A stretch of DNA of 38,848 nucleotides from Gammaproteobacteria bacterium. GTDB lineage: Bacteria > Pseudomonadota > Gammaproteobacteria > Pseudomonadales > Pseudohongiellaceae. A program made the translations under genes and the position numbers. The notes below the pieces were generated by a model. That model had not been told where the DNA came from. It saw only the letters and a program-made list of their open reading frames with translations, and did no database searches. The first letter of the stretch is position 1, and every line of letters begins with the position of its first letter. Of this stretch, positions 28,084-36,910 are shown piece by piece. Location: the NCBI GenBank assembly GCA_003556835.1, contig PWQG01000365.1:1-38848 (forward strand), given 5' to 3'.

Positions 28084-28289
28084 TACTGAATCTGCCCACC
28101 CCGAACATCCAGAAATTTCGCCCAGTCCTCATCGCTGGCGACAAAGGTGGCATCAGCACTACAAGTCCTTGTGCAGCAGTCTGAACGCGACCCGGAGCAG
28201 TCCTTTGTATACGCCGCTGCGTTGGTCATTCCTTCAGTGATTTCTAATTCTTCGAAGCCGTGGGTCCGCAAGCTGAATTTTTGTTCCAT
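28080..28289 (-). CDS. 69-aa Cys-rich peptide, candidate RiPP precursor
   Basis: MEQKFSLRTHGFEELEITEGMTNAAAYTKDCSGSRSDCCTRTCSADATFVASDEDWAKFLDVRGGQIQY; stop overlaps the start of the ThiF-like gene by 4 bp. Confidence 0.6.
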   Translation of the reverse strand: MEQKFSLRTHGFEELEITEGMTNAAAYTKDCSGSRSDCCTRTCSADATFVASDEDWAKFLDVRGGQIQY

Positions 28290-28325
28290 CGAGATATGCT
28301 CTATCTAAACGCCAATCGAACACTC

Positions 28326-28355
28326 ATTCTAAAGTTTTGTCCGGGCACGAGTCAA
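28326..28355 (-). promoter_or_regulatory. Putative sigma70-type promoter of the peptide/ThiF operon
   Basis: TTGACT-N18-TAGAAT on the minus strand, about 37 bp before ATG 28289. Confidence 0.4.
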
Positions 28356-28433
28356 TCGGGAGCCCGCCCGAAAGCTGACAGGATGCGCATCACTGAGGAC
28401 GAGGTAAGCGGCCTACAGATTTGAATGAAAAGT

Positions 28434-29528
28434 CTATTCATCTTGAAGTGAGAAATGCATTTTGAGTCGCTCGACCGTATGCCGCCACTTTGGAGTTTTC
28501 GGGGCGCAGACGGTGTTCTGATTACCGAATAGCCCTACCTCGTTGATGGCGCGCTCAAGCGGGACCGTCTCGAGCCAGTCGACCGGGACGAAATACTCGC
28601 TTTTCTCTGGATCTGCCTCGAACTGGCGGTGGTAGTGTCCACCGCGCAGTACCTCGAGCGCAGGCTGCAGGGTCCCGTCCTGGCCCGATAGCTCGTACTC
28701 GGCAGCCGGGACGGGGGCACCGCGGACGCGGCCGACGCCGACGAAACCGAAGCCAGGCGCCTTGACCCAGATGCGGTCGCCGGGCTCGAGCATGTTCAGG
28801 GTGCCGCTGTACCAGGCTCCGCCACCCGCGCTGATGAACCCATGCTCCACCGCCTCGGGCCAGGAGCGCGCCTCGCTGTGGCCGAAAGAGGCGTAATACT
28901 CCCCGTTCCAGGGCTCTTTTTCAGACGCCCGGCGACCACTGGTCGACGCCGCCACCTGGGTTTCGACGGGATCGTGCAGCCAGGCGCGACTAAGCAGCGG
29001 CCCGTCTGGAGTCTCGAAGACCTGGAAACACAACACGTTGATGGCGATGTCGCGGCGGTTGAGGTAGCCGACGATGCGCTCGCTGGCCGCATCCAGTGCA
29101 GAGGCGACGATGACGATCTGGTGGCTCTGGTTCAGGGCGTCCTCGTCCAGCAGCTGGCCGAAGCGCTCCCGGAAGGCCTGGCCGAGGTCACCGCCGGCTG
29201 AGAATCGGCCATAGATGCGGCTCAGGTCATCCGCCTCCAGCGATTCGGCCCAGCTGGCGTAGTCCAGCGCCTGGGCCACCACCTCCCGCGGGGTGCGGGC
29301 GCGCTTGAGTTCGATCAGAATCAGCGCCCCGTCCGGCGCCAGCGCCAGCAGGTCGATCCGACCGCCGTGGCCCGTGTCTTCCTGGCGGCCGATGATCATC
29401 CATTCCGGCGACAGGATTTCCGGCGCGGCGACGATCATGTCTTCGAGCAACGCCTCGCTGTCGAGCCGGGACTCATTCAGCGGCTGGGGATTGCGGCCGA
29501 CTTTCCAGATGCTGTGGCGGATGGGCAT
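28434..29528 (-). CDS. NucS/DUF91-like endonuclease-domain protein
   Basis: MPIRHSIWKVG...ALLEDMIVAAPEILSPEWMIIGRQEDTGHGGRIDLLALAPDGALILIELKRARTPREVVAQALDYASW; starts 1 bp after the hsdS stop. Confidence 0.72.
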   Translation of the reverse strand: MPIRHSIWKVGRNPQPLNESRLDSEALLEDMIVAAPEILSPEWMIIGRQEDTGHGGRIDLLALAPDGALILIELKRARTPREVVAQALDYASWAESLEADDLSRIYGRFSAGGDLGQAFRERFGQLLDEDALNQSHQIVIVASALDAASERIVGYLNRRDIAINVLCFQVFETPDGPLLSRAWLHDPVETQVAASTSGRRASEKEPWNGEYYASFGHSEARSWPEAVEHGFISAGGGAWYSGTLNMLEPGDRIWVKAPGFGFVGVGRVRGAPVPAAEYELSGQDGTLQPALEVLRGGHYHRQFEADPEKSEYFVPVDWLETVPLERAINEVGLFGNQNTVCAPKTPKWRHTVERLKMHFSLQDE

Positions 29529-29529
29529 G

Positions 29530-31257
29530 TCAGGCGGCCTCGCGTTCCGGGGCTGTCTCGGCCAGTGCCTCATGCAGCAGAGCATCAAGTAGATGGGTTC
29601 GAGAGGTTTCGGCGGTGGTGAGGGCGGCTTCCAACTGGTCGCAGAGGGCCATGAGGGCATCGACCTTGGCCACGATGCGATGTTGTTCGGCGAGAGGTGG
29701 GAGGGGCTGCAAAGACATGCGCATGTCTCTAACATTTACGTGCTTCGCGCCAATTCCCTTATGCAGCGTCAGGAGTCTGCGAAGCGCTGAAGGCTCTGAT
29801 ATTGCCAACTTAAACCATTCAGAACTAACGACTGGGCTGGGGCGAAACAGCATAACTCTCTGCCCAAGGCAACATTTGAGTCCAGCCGGTACGATGACCG
29901 TCTCCCCAACACTACCTTCTCGTGCAAAAACCACATCCCCTGGTCGCGGAATCAATCTCTTGTTCCGCACCGCAGAAGTTTCTTCCGAAACAAACCTCAG
30001 CTTTTCATAAAGCAACCCAGAGGACTTGACACTGTTGGTATCTAGGCATGCAATCCCGCTCTCCGCAAACTTCGGCGTAGAGTGAGGGCAATCGACAATC
30101 TCCTCGCAAATCTCCTCCGCCGTCACCCAAATCCAAGAAGGGGGGAGCTTATTGGGCGGGCTTGACTTCACTGCTCTCCAAGCCTCAAGAAGTTTTGTGC
30201 GTTTCCCTTTAGTCAGGCCAGACAATTTCTCGCTTAGCCACTGATCCAGCCCCTCTGAAATCGGCACATCGGAAGGGGTTTGTTCTTCTAACCTGCCTTG
30301 GACCGCGAGGTTGAGGATAGTCTGGCGGAGTTGCTTGATTTGGTCGGGACGGGTGGTGAGTGCGGGGAGCGTGTCGATGGCGAAGCGGGCGTGGGTGGGG
30401 AAGGTTTCGGGCTCTGCGTCGGCGGCGGTCAGGCGGGCGAGGCTGGAAACGGTCAGTCGGTCGCGGGTCGCCTCGCGCTGCTGCCGCGCCGCCTCCACCC
30501 GATCCAGGAGCCCCATCAATTCCTCCACCTTCGCCACGATCCGTCGCTGCTCGGCGAGGGGTGGGAGGGGAAAAGGTGAGCCAGCAAAATAGTCAGCCGG
30601 CACGCGCTTCTGACCAGCAGTACCGGTCATTCGGGGTATGCCAATCTCAATAAATTGCGGGCTCTTGAGGAAAGTAACGATGTAATCGGCTTCCACAAGG
30701 ATCGGGCGAATTACATGCAGCTCGGTCGTTCCCGCTCCGATGCCGCCTGTCAGGCCTCGAAACACGGTCGACTTGCCATTCTCAAAGCAAGGCGTGATCT
30801 TCGCCAGGCCAACATCTCCCTCGGCAAAATGGGTGTAGCCCTTCTTGATATCGCCCCAGGACCGTACCTCATGCTTATTGGGCACACCGTACTCGGCAGC
30901 AATCATCGGCATGGGGACGAATGATGCTTCCAAGTCATCCTCGGCCTCATTCCGGGGACTCACCAAACCAAGCTGCCCTAGCTGCGTCCAGACCCAACCA
31001 CTCGGCACCGAAAACGGCAGGTCACTTTGGTCCAGAGACGAAATATCCCTTGGTTTCCGGGCCACACCGGCCTTTACCAAGCTCGCTTTCTCAGCCCCAA
31101 CCCGCTTCAACAACTCCGCCGCCGGCTCATCATTTGGGTCTTGCTCCACCAGCTTTCCCCTAACCGCCAAGTCCAGCACAAAGCGCCGCAGCCGTGAAAT
31201 GGCGTCAGGCGCCTCGGCAACCTTTTCGTAGAGCGCGAGGAGTTGATCCGCATTCAT
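29530..31257 (-). CDS. hsdS: Type I restriction-modification specificity subunit
   Basis: Two target-recognition halves, each ending in a LPPLAEQ(R/H)RIVAKV(E/D)xLM helix. Confidence 0.93.
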   Translation of the reverse strand: MNADQLLALYEKVAEAPDAISRLRRFVLDLAVRGKLVEQDPNDEPAAELLKRVGAEKASLVKAGVARKPRDISSLDQSDLPFSVPSGWVWTQLGQLGLVSPRNEAEDDLEASFVPMPMIAAEYGVPNKHEVRSWGDIKKGYTHFAEGDVGLAKITPCFENGKSTVFRGLTGGIGAGTTELHVIRPILVEADYIVTFLKSPQFIEIGIPRMTGTAGQKRVPADYFAGSPFPLPPLAEQRRIVAKVEELMGLLDRVEAARQQREATRDRLTVSSLARLTAADAEPETFPTHARFAIDTLPALTTRPDQIKQLRQTILNLAVQGRLEEQTPSDVPISEGLDQWLSEKLSGLTKGKRTKLLEAWRAVKSSPPNKLPPSWIWVTAEEICEEIVDCPHSTPKFAESGIACLDTNSVKSSGLLYEKLRFVSEETSAVRNKRLIPRPGDVVFAREGSVGETVIVPAGLKCCLGQRVMLFRPSPVVSSEWFKLAISEPSALRRLLTLHKGIGAKHVNVRDMRMSLQPLPPLAEQHRIVAKVDALMALCDQLEAALTTAETSRTHLLDALLHEALAETAPEREAA

Positions 31258-32702
31258 CGCGCCAGCGCCTCGGACAGAATTGTTTTCAACTGGTCACGCA
31301 GGGCCGCCACATCGGCCTCAGCCGCCGTCAGATCCTCCAGCAGGCTCTCCGGGTCGCCATGATCTTCCTCGACGGTATGCGGGTTCTTGATATCGAGGTT
31401 GTACCCCCGGGTCTTGATGTCGTCAGCCGAGACCTTCCAGGCGCGCTCGTTCTCCACCCTGCCCTCGCGCTTGGCGCCGCCCCACCATTCGGCACAGTCA
31501 GCCAGGTGCTCCAGCTTGATCGGGCGCGTCATGGAATAGGCTTTCTGTCCTTCGGGCACCTGGTGTTCCCAGAACCAGGTCTCGCGGGTTGGTGCGCCCT
31601 TTTCGAAGAACAGCAGATTGGTGCCGATGGAGGCATAGGGTCGGAACACGGAGTTGGGCAGGCGGACGATGGTGTGCAGATTGCACTCCTCCATCAGCTG
31701 CTCCTTGAGCCGGGTCTTGACGCCCTCGCCGAACAGCGAACCGTCGGGCAGCACCACCGCGGCGCGGCCGCCGGGCTTGAGCAGGCGGATGATCAGGGCC
31801 AGGAACAGGTCGGCCGTCTCTCGGGTGCGGAAGTGCTGGGGGAAGTTGGATTCGATCCCGTCTTCCTCGCGGCCGCCGAAGGGCGGATTGGTCAGGACGA
31901 TATCGACGCGCTCGTCCTTGCTCCAGGAGATGTAGGGCCGGGCCAGGGTGTTGTCGTGGCGCAGGAATGAGGGGTCTTCGATGCCGTGCAGCAGCATGTT
32001 GGTCACGGCCAGCATGTGCGGCAGCTGCTTCTTCTCCACGGCGCGCAGCGAGCCCTGCATGCGGGTCTCGTCCTCCGGCCGCTTGACGTAGTGCTCGCGC
32101 ATGTGGCGGATGGCGCAGGTCAGGAAGCCGCCCGTGCCACAGGCCGGGTCGAACAGCGTCTCGCCGGGCTTGGGGTCGGTCATCTGCACCATGAACGAGG
32201 TCACCGCCCGCGGGGTGTAATACTCGCCGGCGTTGCCTGCCGACTGCAGGTCGTTGAGGATCTGCTCGTAGATGTCGCCGAAGTGCTGGCGCTCGCTCAG
32301 GTTGTTGAAGTCGATGCCGTTGATCTTGTTGACCACCTGGCGCATCAGCTGGCCAGACTTCATGAAGTTGTAGGCGTCCTCAAACACATCGCGAACCGTG
32401 CGAGCACGCGGCGTGCGCGGCGCCAGGCCCTTGAGTGTCGGGAACAGGTCGTCGTTGACGAAGTTCAGCAACTCGTCGCCGGTAATCCCCTCCGGATCAG
32501 CCGCCCAGCTGCGCCACTGCAACCGCTCGGGGATCGGGGAGCGGTAATCGTCCTTGAGCAGCTCCAGTTCCTGATCCTGATCGTCGATGATCTTGAGGAA
32601 AAACATCCAGCACAGCTGGCTGATGCGCTGGGCATCGCCGTCGACGCCAGTGTCCTGACGCATGATGTCCTGGATGGATTTAACGAGGGTTCTGACGGAC
32701 AT
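31254..32702 (-). CDS. hsdM: Type I restriction-modification N6-adenine methyltransferase subunit
   Basis: FDPACGTGGFLTCAIRHM and DIVLTNPPFGG; 4-bp overlap with hsdS. Confidence 0.96.
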   Translation of the reverse strand: MSVRTLVKSIQDIMRQDTGVDGDAQRISQLCWMFFLKIIDDQDQELELLKDDYRSPIPERLQWRSWAADPEGITGDELLNFVNDDLFPTLKGLAPRTPRARTVRDVFEDAYNFMKSGQLMRQVVNKINGIDFNNLSERQHFGDIYEQILNDLQSAGNAGEYYTPRAVTSFMVQMTDPKPGETLFDPACGTGGFLTCAIRHMREHYVKRPEDETRMQGSLRAVEKKQLPHMLAVTNMLLHGIEDPSFLRHDNTLARPYISWSKDERVDIVLTNPPFGGREEDGIESNFPQHFRTRETADLFLALIIRLLKPGGRAAVVLPDGSLFGEGVKTRLKEQLMEECNLHTIVRLPNSVFRPYASIGTNLLFFEKGAPTRETWFWEHQVPEGQKAYSMTRPIKLEHLADCAEWWGGAKREGRVENERAWKVSADDIKTRGYNLDIKNPHTVEEDHGDPESLLEDLTAAEADVAALRDQLKTILSEALAR

Positions 32703-32705
32703 TCT

Positions 32706-35147
32706 TCAGGCTATTTCCTTGTAAAGTTCCATTTGAAGCTGATGCACCGCCCGCTCGAACTCCGGTCGGCCGCCGAAGGCCCGAACCAACTCGATCGGCG
32801 TACCAATTTGATCAAGTGGCGGAATGCGCAGCACGTTGGTGTTGTCAAGGTTCATAATGCCCTCATCGGCGTACTTGCCAAGCAGTGCATCCAGAACCGC
32901 CCGCGCCTGATCGCCATAACGGGCGAAAACATCGCGCTTGCGCACGTTCTCGGCCCGCTCCCGTCGTGTCAGTGGCTTGGCATCAAAGGCGACATGGCAG
33001 ATGAGATCAAACGCGTCCATGTCCTTGCCAAGCTCATCCAGAATGGGATCGAGCGGCAGACCCTCTTGCTCCAGCTCTTCCAGCAAGGCTTGCTTACGGT
33101 CCGTTGCATTCCAGCGGCGGAGGAAGTCATCCAGGCTGGCGAAACGCTTGCGCAGGGCTTTCTTGGTGAAATCGCGCAGGGACTCAGTGACCAGCTTGCC
33201 GTTGGCATCCAGATACTCGACCCGTTCGGCAACGATGTGGGCCGAGACACCGTCGACATAAATCTTGGGGCGGGGCTCCGGCCTTGGGCCTGGCGGCTCG
33301 GGATCGACGATTATCGTCTCGTCTTCGCCTGGCGTTTCCGGTATGGGGTCACCGTCAGGGTCGATTGGTGGAACCTCGGGCGGATCGATGGGGCCGCCCT
33401 CTTCCGGCTGGTAGATCTGCACCGGCTCGCCGTCGAAGTCCGGATCGGCAAAGTGGCTGGTGGCGCCCCGGAAGTCGATCAGGGTGAAATAGAACTTGCC
33501 GGTGTCCTCATGCACCCGCGTCCCGCGCCCGACGATCTGCTTGAACTCGGTCATGGAGCCAACCTCGCGGTCGAGCACGATCAGCCGGCAGGTCTGGGCA
33601 TCGACGCCGGTGGAGAGCAGCCGCGAGGTGGTTACCAGGACGGGCCACTTCGACTCAGGATCGATAAAATTGCCCAATTGCGCCTGCCCCTCGGGGTCGT
33701 TGCCGGTGATGCGCATGACATAACGGGGGTTTTCAAGCACCAGATCGGGGTTTGCATTGACCAGGGCCTGGCGCATTCGGCCGGCGTGTTCCTGATCGAC
33801 GCAGAAAATGATGGCTTTTTGGTAGCTGTCGCCGGCCTCCTTCAGAAACTGGGTGACCTTTTCGGCAACCAGGCGAGTGCGATCGTCGATGACCAGATGG
33901 CGGTCGAAATCCTTGGTGTTGTAGATCCGGTCTTCGACCAGCAGGCCGTCGCGGTCGCGCTTGCCCTTTTCGGGGCGGTAGCCGTCCACATCGCGGTCGA
34001 TGTGCACCTTGACGACCTTGTAGGGCGCCAGGAAGCCGTCGCTGATCCCCTGCTTGAGGGAATAGGTGTAGACCGGCTCGCCGAAGTAGGCGATGTTGGA
34101 AACGTACTTGGTTTCCTTCGGTGTCGCGGTCATGCCGATCTGGGTGGCTGAGCCGAAGTACTCGAGAATTTCCCGCCAGGCCGAGTCCTCGGCCGCGCTG
34201 CCGCGGTGGCACTCGTCAATGACGATCAGATCGAAGAAGTCCCGCGAAAACTCCCGGAATAGCTTCTGGTGCTCCTCCGGGCCGGTGATCGCCTGATACA
34301 GGCCCAGGTAGACCTCATAGGCGGTGTCGATCCGCCGCTGCCGATCCACGGCCAGGGGCAGGTCGATTTGGGTCCCGTCGGCACGCTCGATGGTCTTGGC
34401 CTGGGTCGACAGTTTCGCCATGGCCCCGCCGAACGGGCGGAAATCGTTGACCATGGTCTGGTCGATCAGAACATTCCGGTCGGCGAGGAACAAGATGCGT
34501 TTCTTCCGGCCTGACTTCCACAGCCGCCAGATGATCTGGAAAGCCGTGTAGGTCTTGCCCGTCCCGGTGGCCATGACCAGCAGTATTCGATCCTGGCCCC
34601 GGGCAATCGCCTCGATGGTCGCATTGATGGCGTTGACCTGGTAATAGCGCGGGGTCTTGCCACTGCCGTCGTCGTGGTAATCCTCCAGAACGACTTGCTC
34701 GGCCTCGGAGTCCAGCCCTTTCCAGGCGCGGTATCGCCGCCACAGTTCGTCCGGCGCCGGGAACTCATCCAGGGCCAGATTGCACTCTGGAGGGTGGCTC
34801 GCCCCCGTCCGGTCGTGGAAGACGAAACCATCGCCGTTGGAGGAGAACACGAAGGGGATTTTGAGGGTCTCAGCATAGCCCAGGCCCTGCTGCATGCCGT
34901 CTCCGACGCTGTGACGGTTGTCCTTGGCCTCGATCAGCGCGATCGGGATATTAGGCTTGTAGTAGAGGACATAATCCGCTCGCTTGGCCCGCCCCCGGCT
35001 CACCATCTTGCCGCGCACAATCAGGCGGCCCTTGGTGAAGCTGACCTCCTCGCGGATCTGAAACATCTCGTCCCAGCCGGCCTGGCGGAGGGCCGGGGTG
35101 ATGAATTTGGTGCAGATGTCGCGCTCGGATAGAGCCTTTTTATCCAT
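32706..35147 (-). CDS. hsdR: Type I restriction enzyme R subunit
   Basis: PNIPIALIEAKDNRH (nuclease), LLVMATGTGKTYTAFQIIWRL, LIVIDECHRGS, IGMTATPKETK (SF2 helicase motifs). Confidence 0.95.
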   Translation of the reverse strand: MDKKALSERDICTKFITPALRQAGWDEMFQIREEVSFTKGRLIVRGKMVSRGRAKRADYVLYYKPNIPIALIEAKDNRHSVGDGMQQGLGYAETLKIPFVFSSNGDGFVFHDRTGASHPPECNLALDEFPAPDELWRRYRAWKGLDSEAEQVVLEDYHDDGSGKTPRYYQVNAINATIEAIARGQDRILLVMATGTGKTYTAFQIIWRLWKSGRKKRILFLADRNVLIDQTMVNDFRPFGGAMAKLSTQAKTIERADGTQIDLPLAVDRQRRIDTAYEVYLGLYQAITGPEEHQKLFREFSRDFFDLIVIDECHRGSAAEDSAWREILEYFGSATQIGMTATPKETKYVSNIAYFGEPVYTYSLKQGISDGFLAPYKVVKVHIDRDVDGYRPEKGKRDRDGLLVEDRIYNTKDFDRHLVIDDRTRLVAEKVTQFLKEAGDSYQKAIIFCVDQEHAGRMRQALVNANPDLVLENPRYVMRITGNDPEGQAQLGNFIDPESKWPVLVTTSRLLSTGVDAQTCRLIVLDREVGSMTEFKQIVGRGTRVHEDTGKFYFTLIDFRGATSHFADPDFDGEPVQIYQPEEGGPIDPPEVPPIDPDGDPIPETPGEDETIIVDPEPPGPRPEPRPKIYVDGVSAHIVAERVEYLDANGKLVTESLRDFTKKALRKRFASLDDFLRRWNATDRKQALLEELEQEGLPLDPILDELGKDMDAFDLICHVAFDAKPLTRRERAENVRKRDVFARYGDQARAVLDALLGKYADEGIMNLDNTNVLRIPPLDQIGTPIELVRAFGGRPEFERAVHQLQMELYKEIA

Positions 35148-35481
35148 GGCCGACTAAGTCCCCACTCATCATTCGATGCCTTTTGCCAAGTCTGTACTGT
35201 ACCCGAACGGTTCAGTGCAATCCATTTGAGCTCTATTGCGTCCAATCTCGGTGCAACCGGACACGAAAAGCTGATTGCAAAACTTGCCAAAAGCCCGGCG
35301 AAGAACAGGCCTGAAGGTTTTAAGTCCTAGTTCTGCAGAGAATGGCGCGCCCTCTCAACGCACAGAAACTCGCCGAACATAAAACGTGCTCAGGTCGCGC
35401 CGTTTTGGCGAAAAACGACCCGCTGAGCGGAATAGTGCTGAGGTCGTTTTGGGCAGATCGGGCGCAGTGGCAAAATCCCGC

Positions 35482-35525
35482 TTGTCCCATATTTGTCCCA
35501 ATTTTGTCCCAATTTCGTCCCAGGG
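35482..35525. repeat. Four 11-bp iterons (TTGTCCCAATT type)
   Basis: TTGTCCCATAT/TTGTCCCAATT/TTGTCCCAATT/TCGTCCCAGGG in tandem. Confidence 0.8.
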
Positions 35526-35602
35526 ACAAAAACGGCCTTTTCAAGCCGGAAATGCACCGGCGAAAATAGAACCTAAAGGGTTGTTTTTGAAGGGGAAGGA
35601 GT

Positions 35603-35679
35603 TGGTGGCTACGGGTGGACTTGAACCACCGACCTCAGCATTATGAGTGCCGCGCTCTAACCAGCTGAGCTACGTAGCC
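35603..35679 (-). tRNA. tRNA-Met (anticodon CAT), CCA encoded
   Basis: Reverse complement GGCTACGTAGCTCAGCTGGTTAGAGCGCGGCACTCATAATGCTGAGGTCGGTGGTTCAAGTCCACCCGTAGCCACCA folds as a cloverleaf. Confidence 0.95.
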
Positions 35680-35759
35680 ACGGGCAAGCCCGCTATTGTC
35701 TCCAAACTTTGGATTCAGGTCAACAGGCTTTTCTAGGCCATAAACAGCCAGCCCGGGCT

Positions 35760-36779
35760 TCACTCCTGCGCGGCAACCACGGAGCGGCGCTGAACTGCAA
35801 CGTCGGGGTTGTCCGTAAAGACGCCTTCGATATGAAGCTCGCCGATAAAGAGGTCAAGCAGTGCTTCCAGACTGGTCTCCGGCGGCAGGCCTTCGCGGCG
35901 GAAGGTGTAAGGATGCATGGCCAGACCCAGTTCGCGTGACTTTCTGAACAGAGCGGACGGCCGTAATGGTTCGCCAGCATCCGCCTCGAGCAGCAGCGAA
36001 AATACGGGCCCAATCCCGACGGCGTATTCGGCAACCCGGCTCAGTCCTTCGGCGCTGACCATGGCCGAATAGTCCACCGTGTTCATGTCCCAATCGTTCA
36101 GCCCAATGAGCTGGATCAAGTCGAAGCGATCGCCGTGCGCGGCATGGATCTCAATCAGGGGCTCGGGCTCGAAGCTCTGAATGAAAATCGGCAGATCCTC
36201 CGTCGGCAACTCGTGCGCCAGCAGTGCGCTCACCAAAGCCGCGCCTATGTCTTTGCCCTGTTCAGCGTGGAACTGCGGCGCCTTGGTCTCCGGATACAAA
36301 CCCACCCGGCGACCCGTCGCCCGGTTGAGCTCACGGGTGAACTCGATCAGTTCATTGAATTCAACGACCCGGAACCGCCCTGCACCGACCGGCCAGCGCT
36401 CTGGATACCGGGCCTGTCCGCTGGCCGGCTCCACGCGCTCCTGCATCGTCAGCTGCCGGATTTCGGCCAGCGTGAAATCAACCGCATAAAAGCCGCCGTC
36501 GGCGCGTGCACGATCGGGAAACAACTCGGCCACGTTGGTGGTGGCCTCCAGCGTCAGATCGTGCAGCGCGATCAGGTGGTCATCGGCGGTCATGACCAGA
36601 TCCGGTTCGAGGAAATCCGCGCCTTGCCCGTAAGCCAGCGCGTAGGCTTCAAGGCTGTGCTCGGGTAAATAGGCTGACGCGCCCCGATGGGCGATGACCA
36701 GGCTCTCGGCACTGGCGGCCAGTACCGGAAGCCACAAAGACAGCAGCAGCGGCAGAAACAGCGCGTTCGAACGTCGCAT
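35760..36779 (-). CDS. glpQ: Glycerophosphodiester phosphodiesterase, secreted
   Basis: MRRSNALFLPLLLSLWLPVLAASAESLVIAHRGASAYLPEHSLEAYALAYGQGADFLEPDLVMTADDHLIALHD. Confidence 0.9.
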   Translation of the reverse strand: MRRSNALFLPLLLSLWLPVLAASAESLVIAHRGASAYLPEHSLEAYALAYGQGADFLEPDLVMTADDHLIALHDLTLEATTNVAELFPDRARADGGFYAVDFTLAEIRQLTMQERVEPASGQARYPERWPVGAGRFRVVEFNELIEFTRELNRATGRRVGLYPETKAPQFHAEQGKDIGAALVSALLAHELPTEDLPIFIQSFEPEPLIEIHAAHGDRFDLIQLIGLNDWDMNTVDYSAMVSAEGLSRVAEYAVGIGPVFSLLLEADAGEPLRPSALFRKSRELGLAMHPYTFRREGLPPETSLEALLDLFIGELHIEGVFTDNPDVAVQRRSVVAAQE

Positions 36780-36910
36780 GCAGACTCCAGCAGTTGAACT
36801 GGATGGCATTCCAACAAGCGCATGTTGCGCGGTCATGACAACCGGTCGCCCTGCAAAAAAGCCGTCATGTTCAATAGGCATGATGGGGTTTTCTCGGCAA
36901 GTCCTCTCTG

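Noticed and set aside
25807-28289. Bacterial ubiquitin-like conjugation or CBASS-type E1 operon
   Set aside because: No E2, JAB protease, cyclase or nucleotidyltransferase nearby; RRE-like N-termini favour peptide modification. Kept only as a secondary hypothesis.
31986-34151. Plus-strand 721-aa ORF
   Set aside because: Antisense to hsdM/hsdR, whose motifs are unambiguous.
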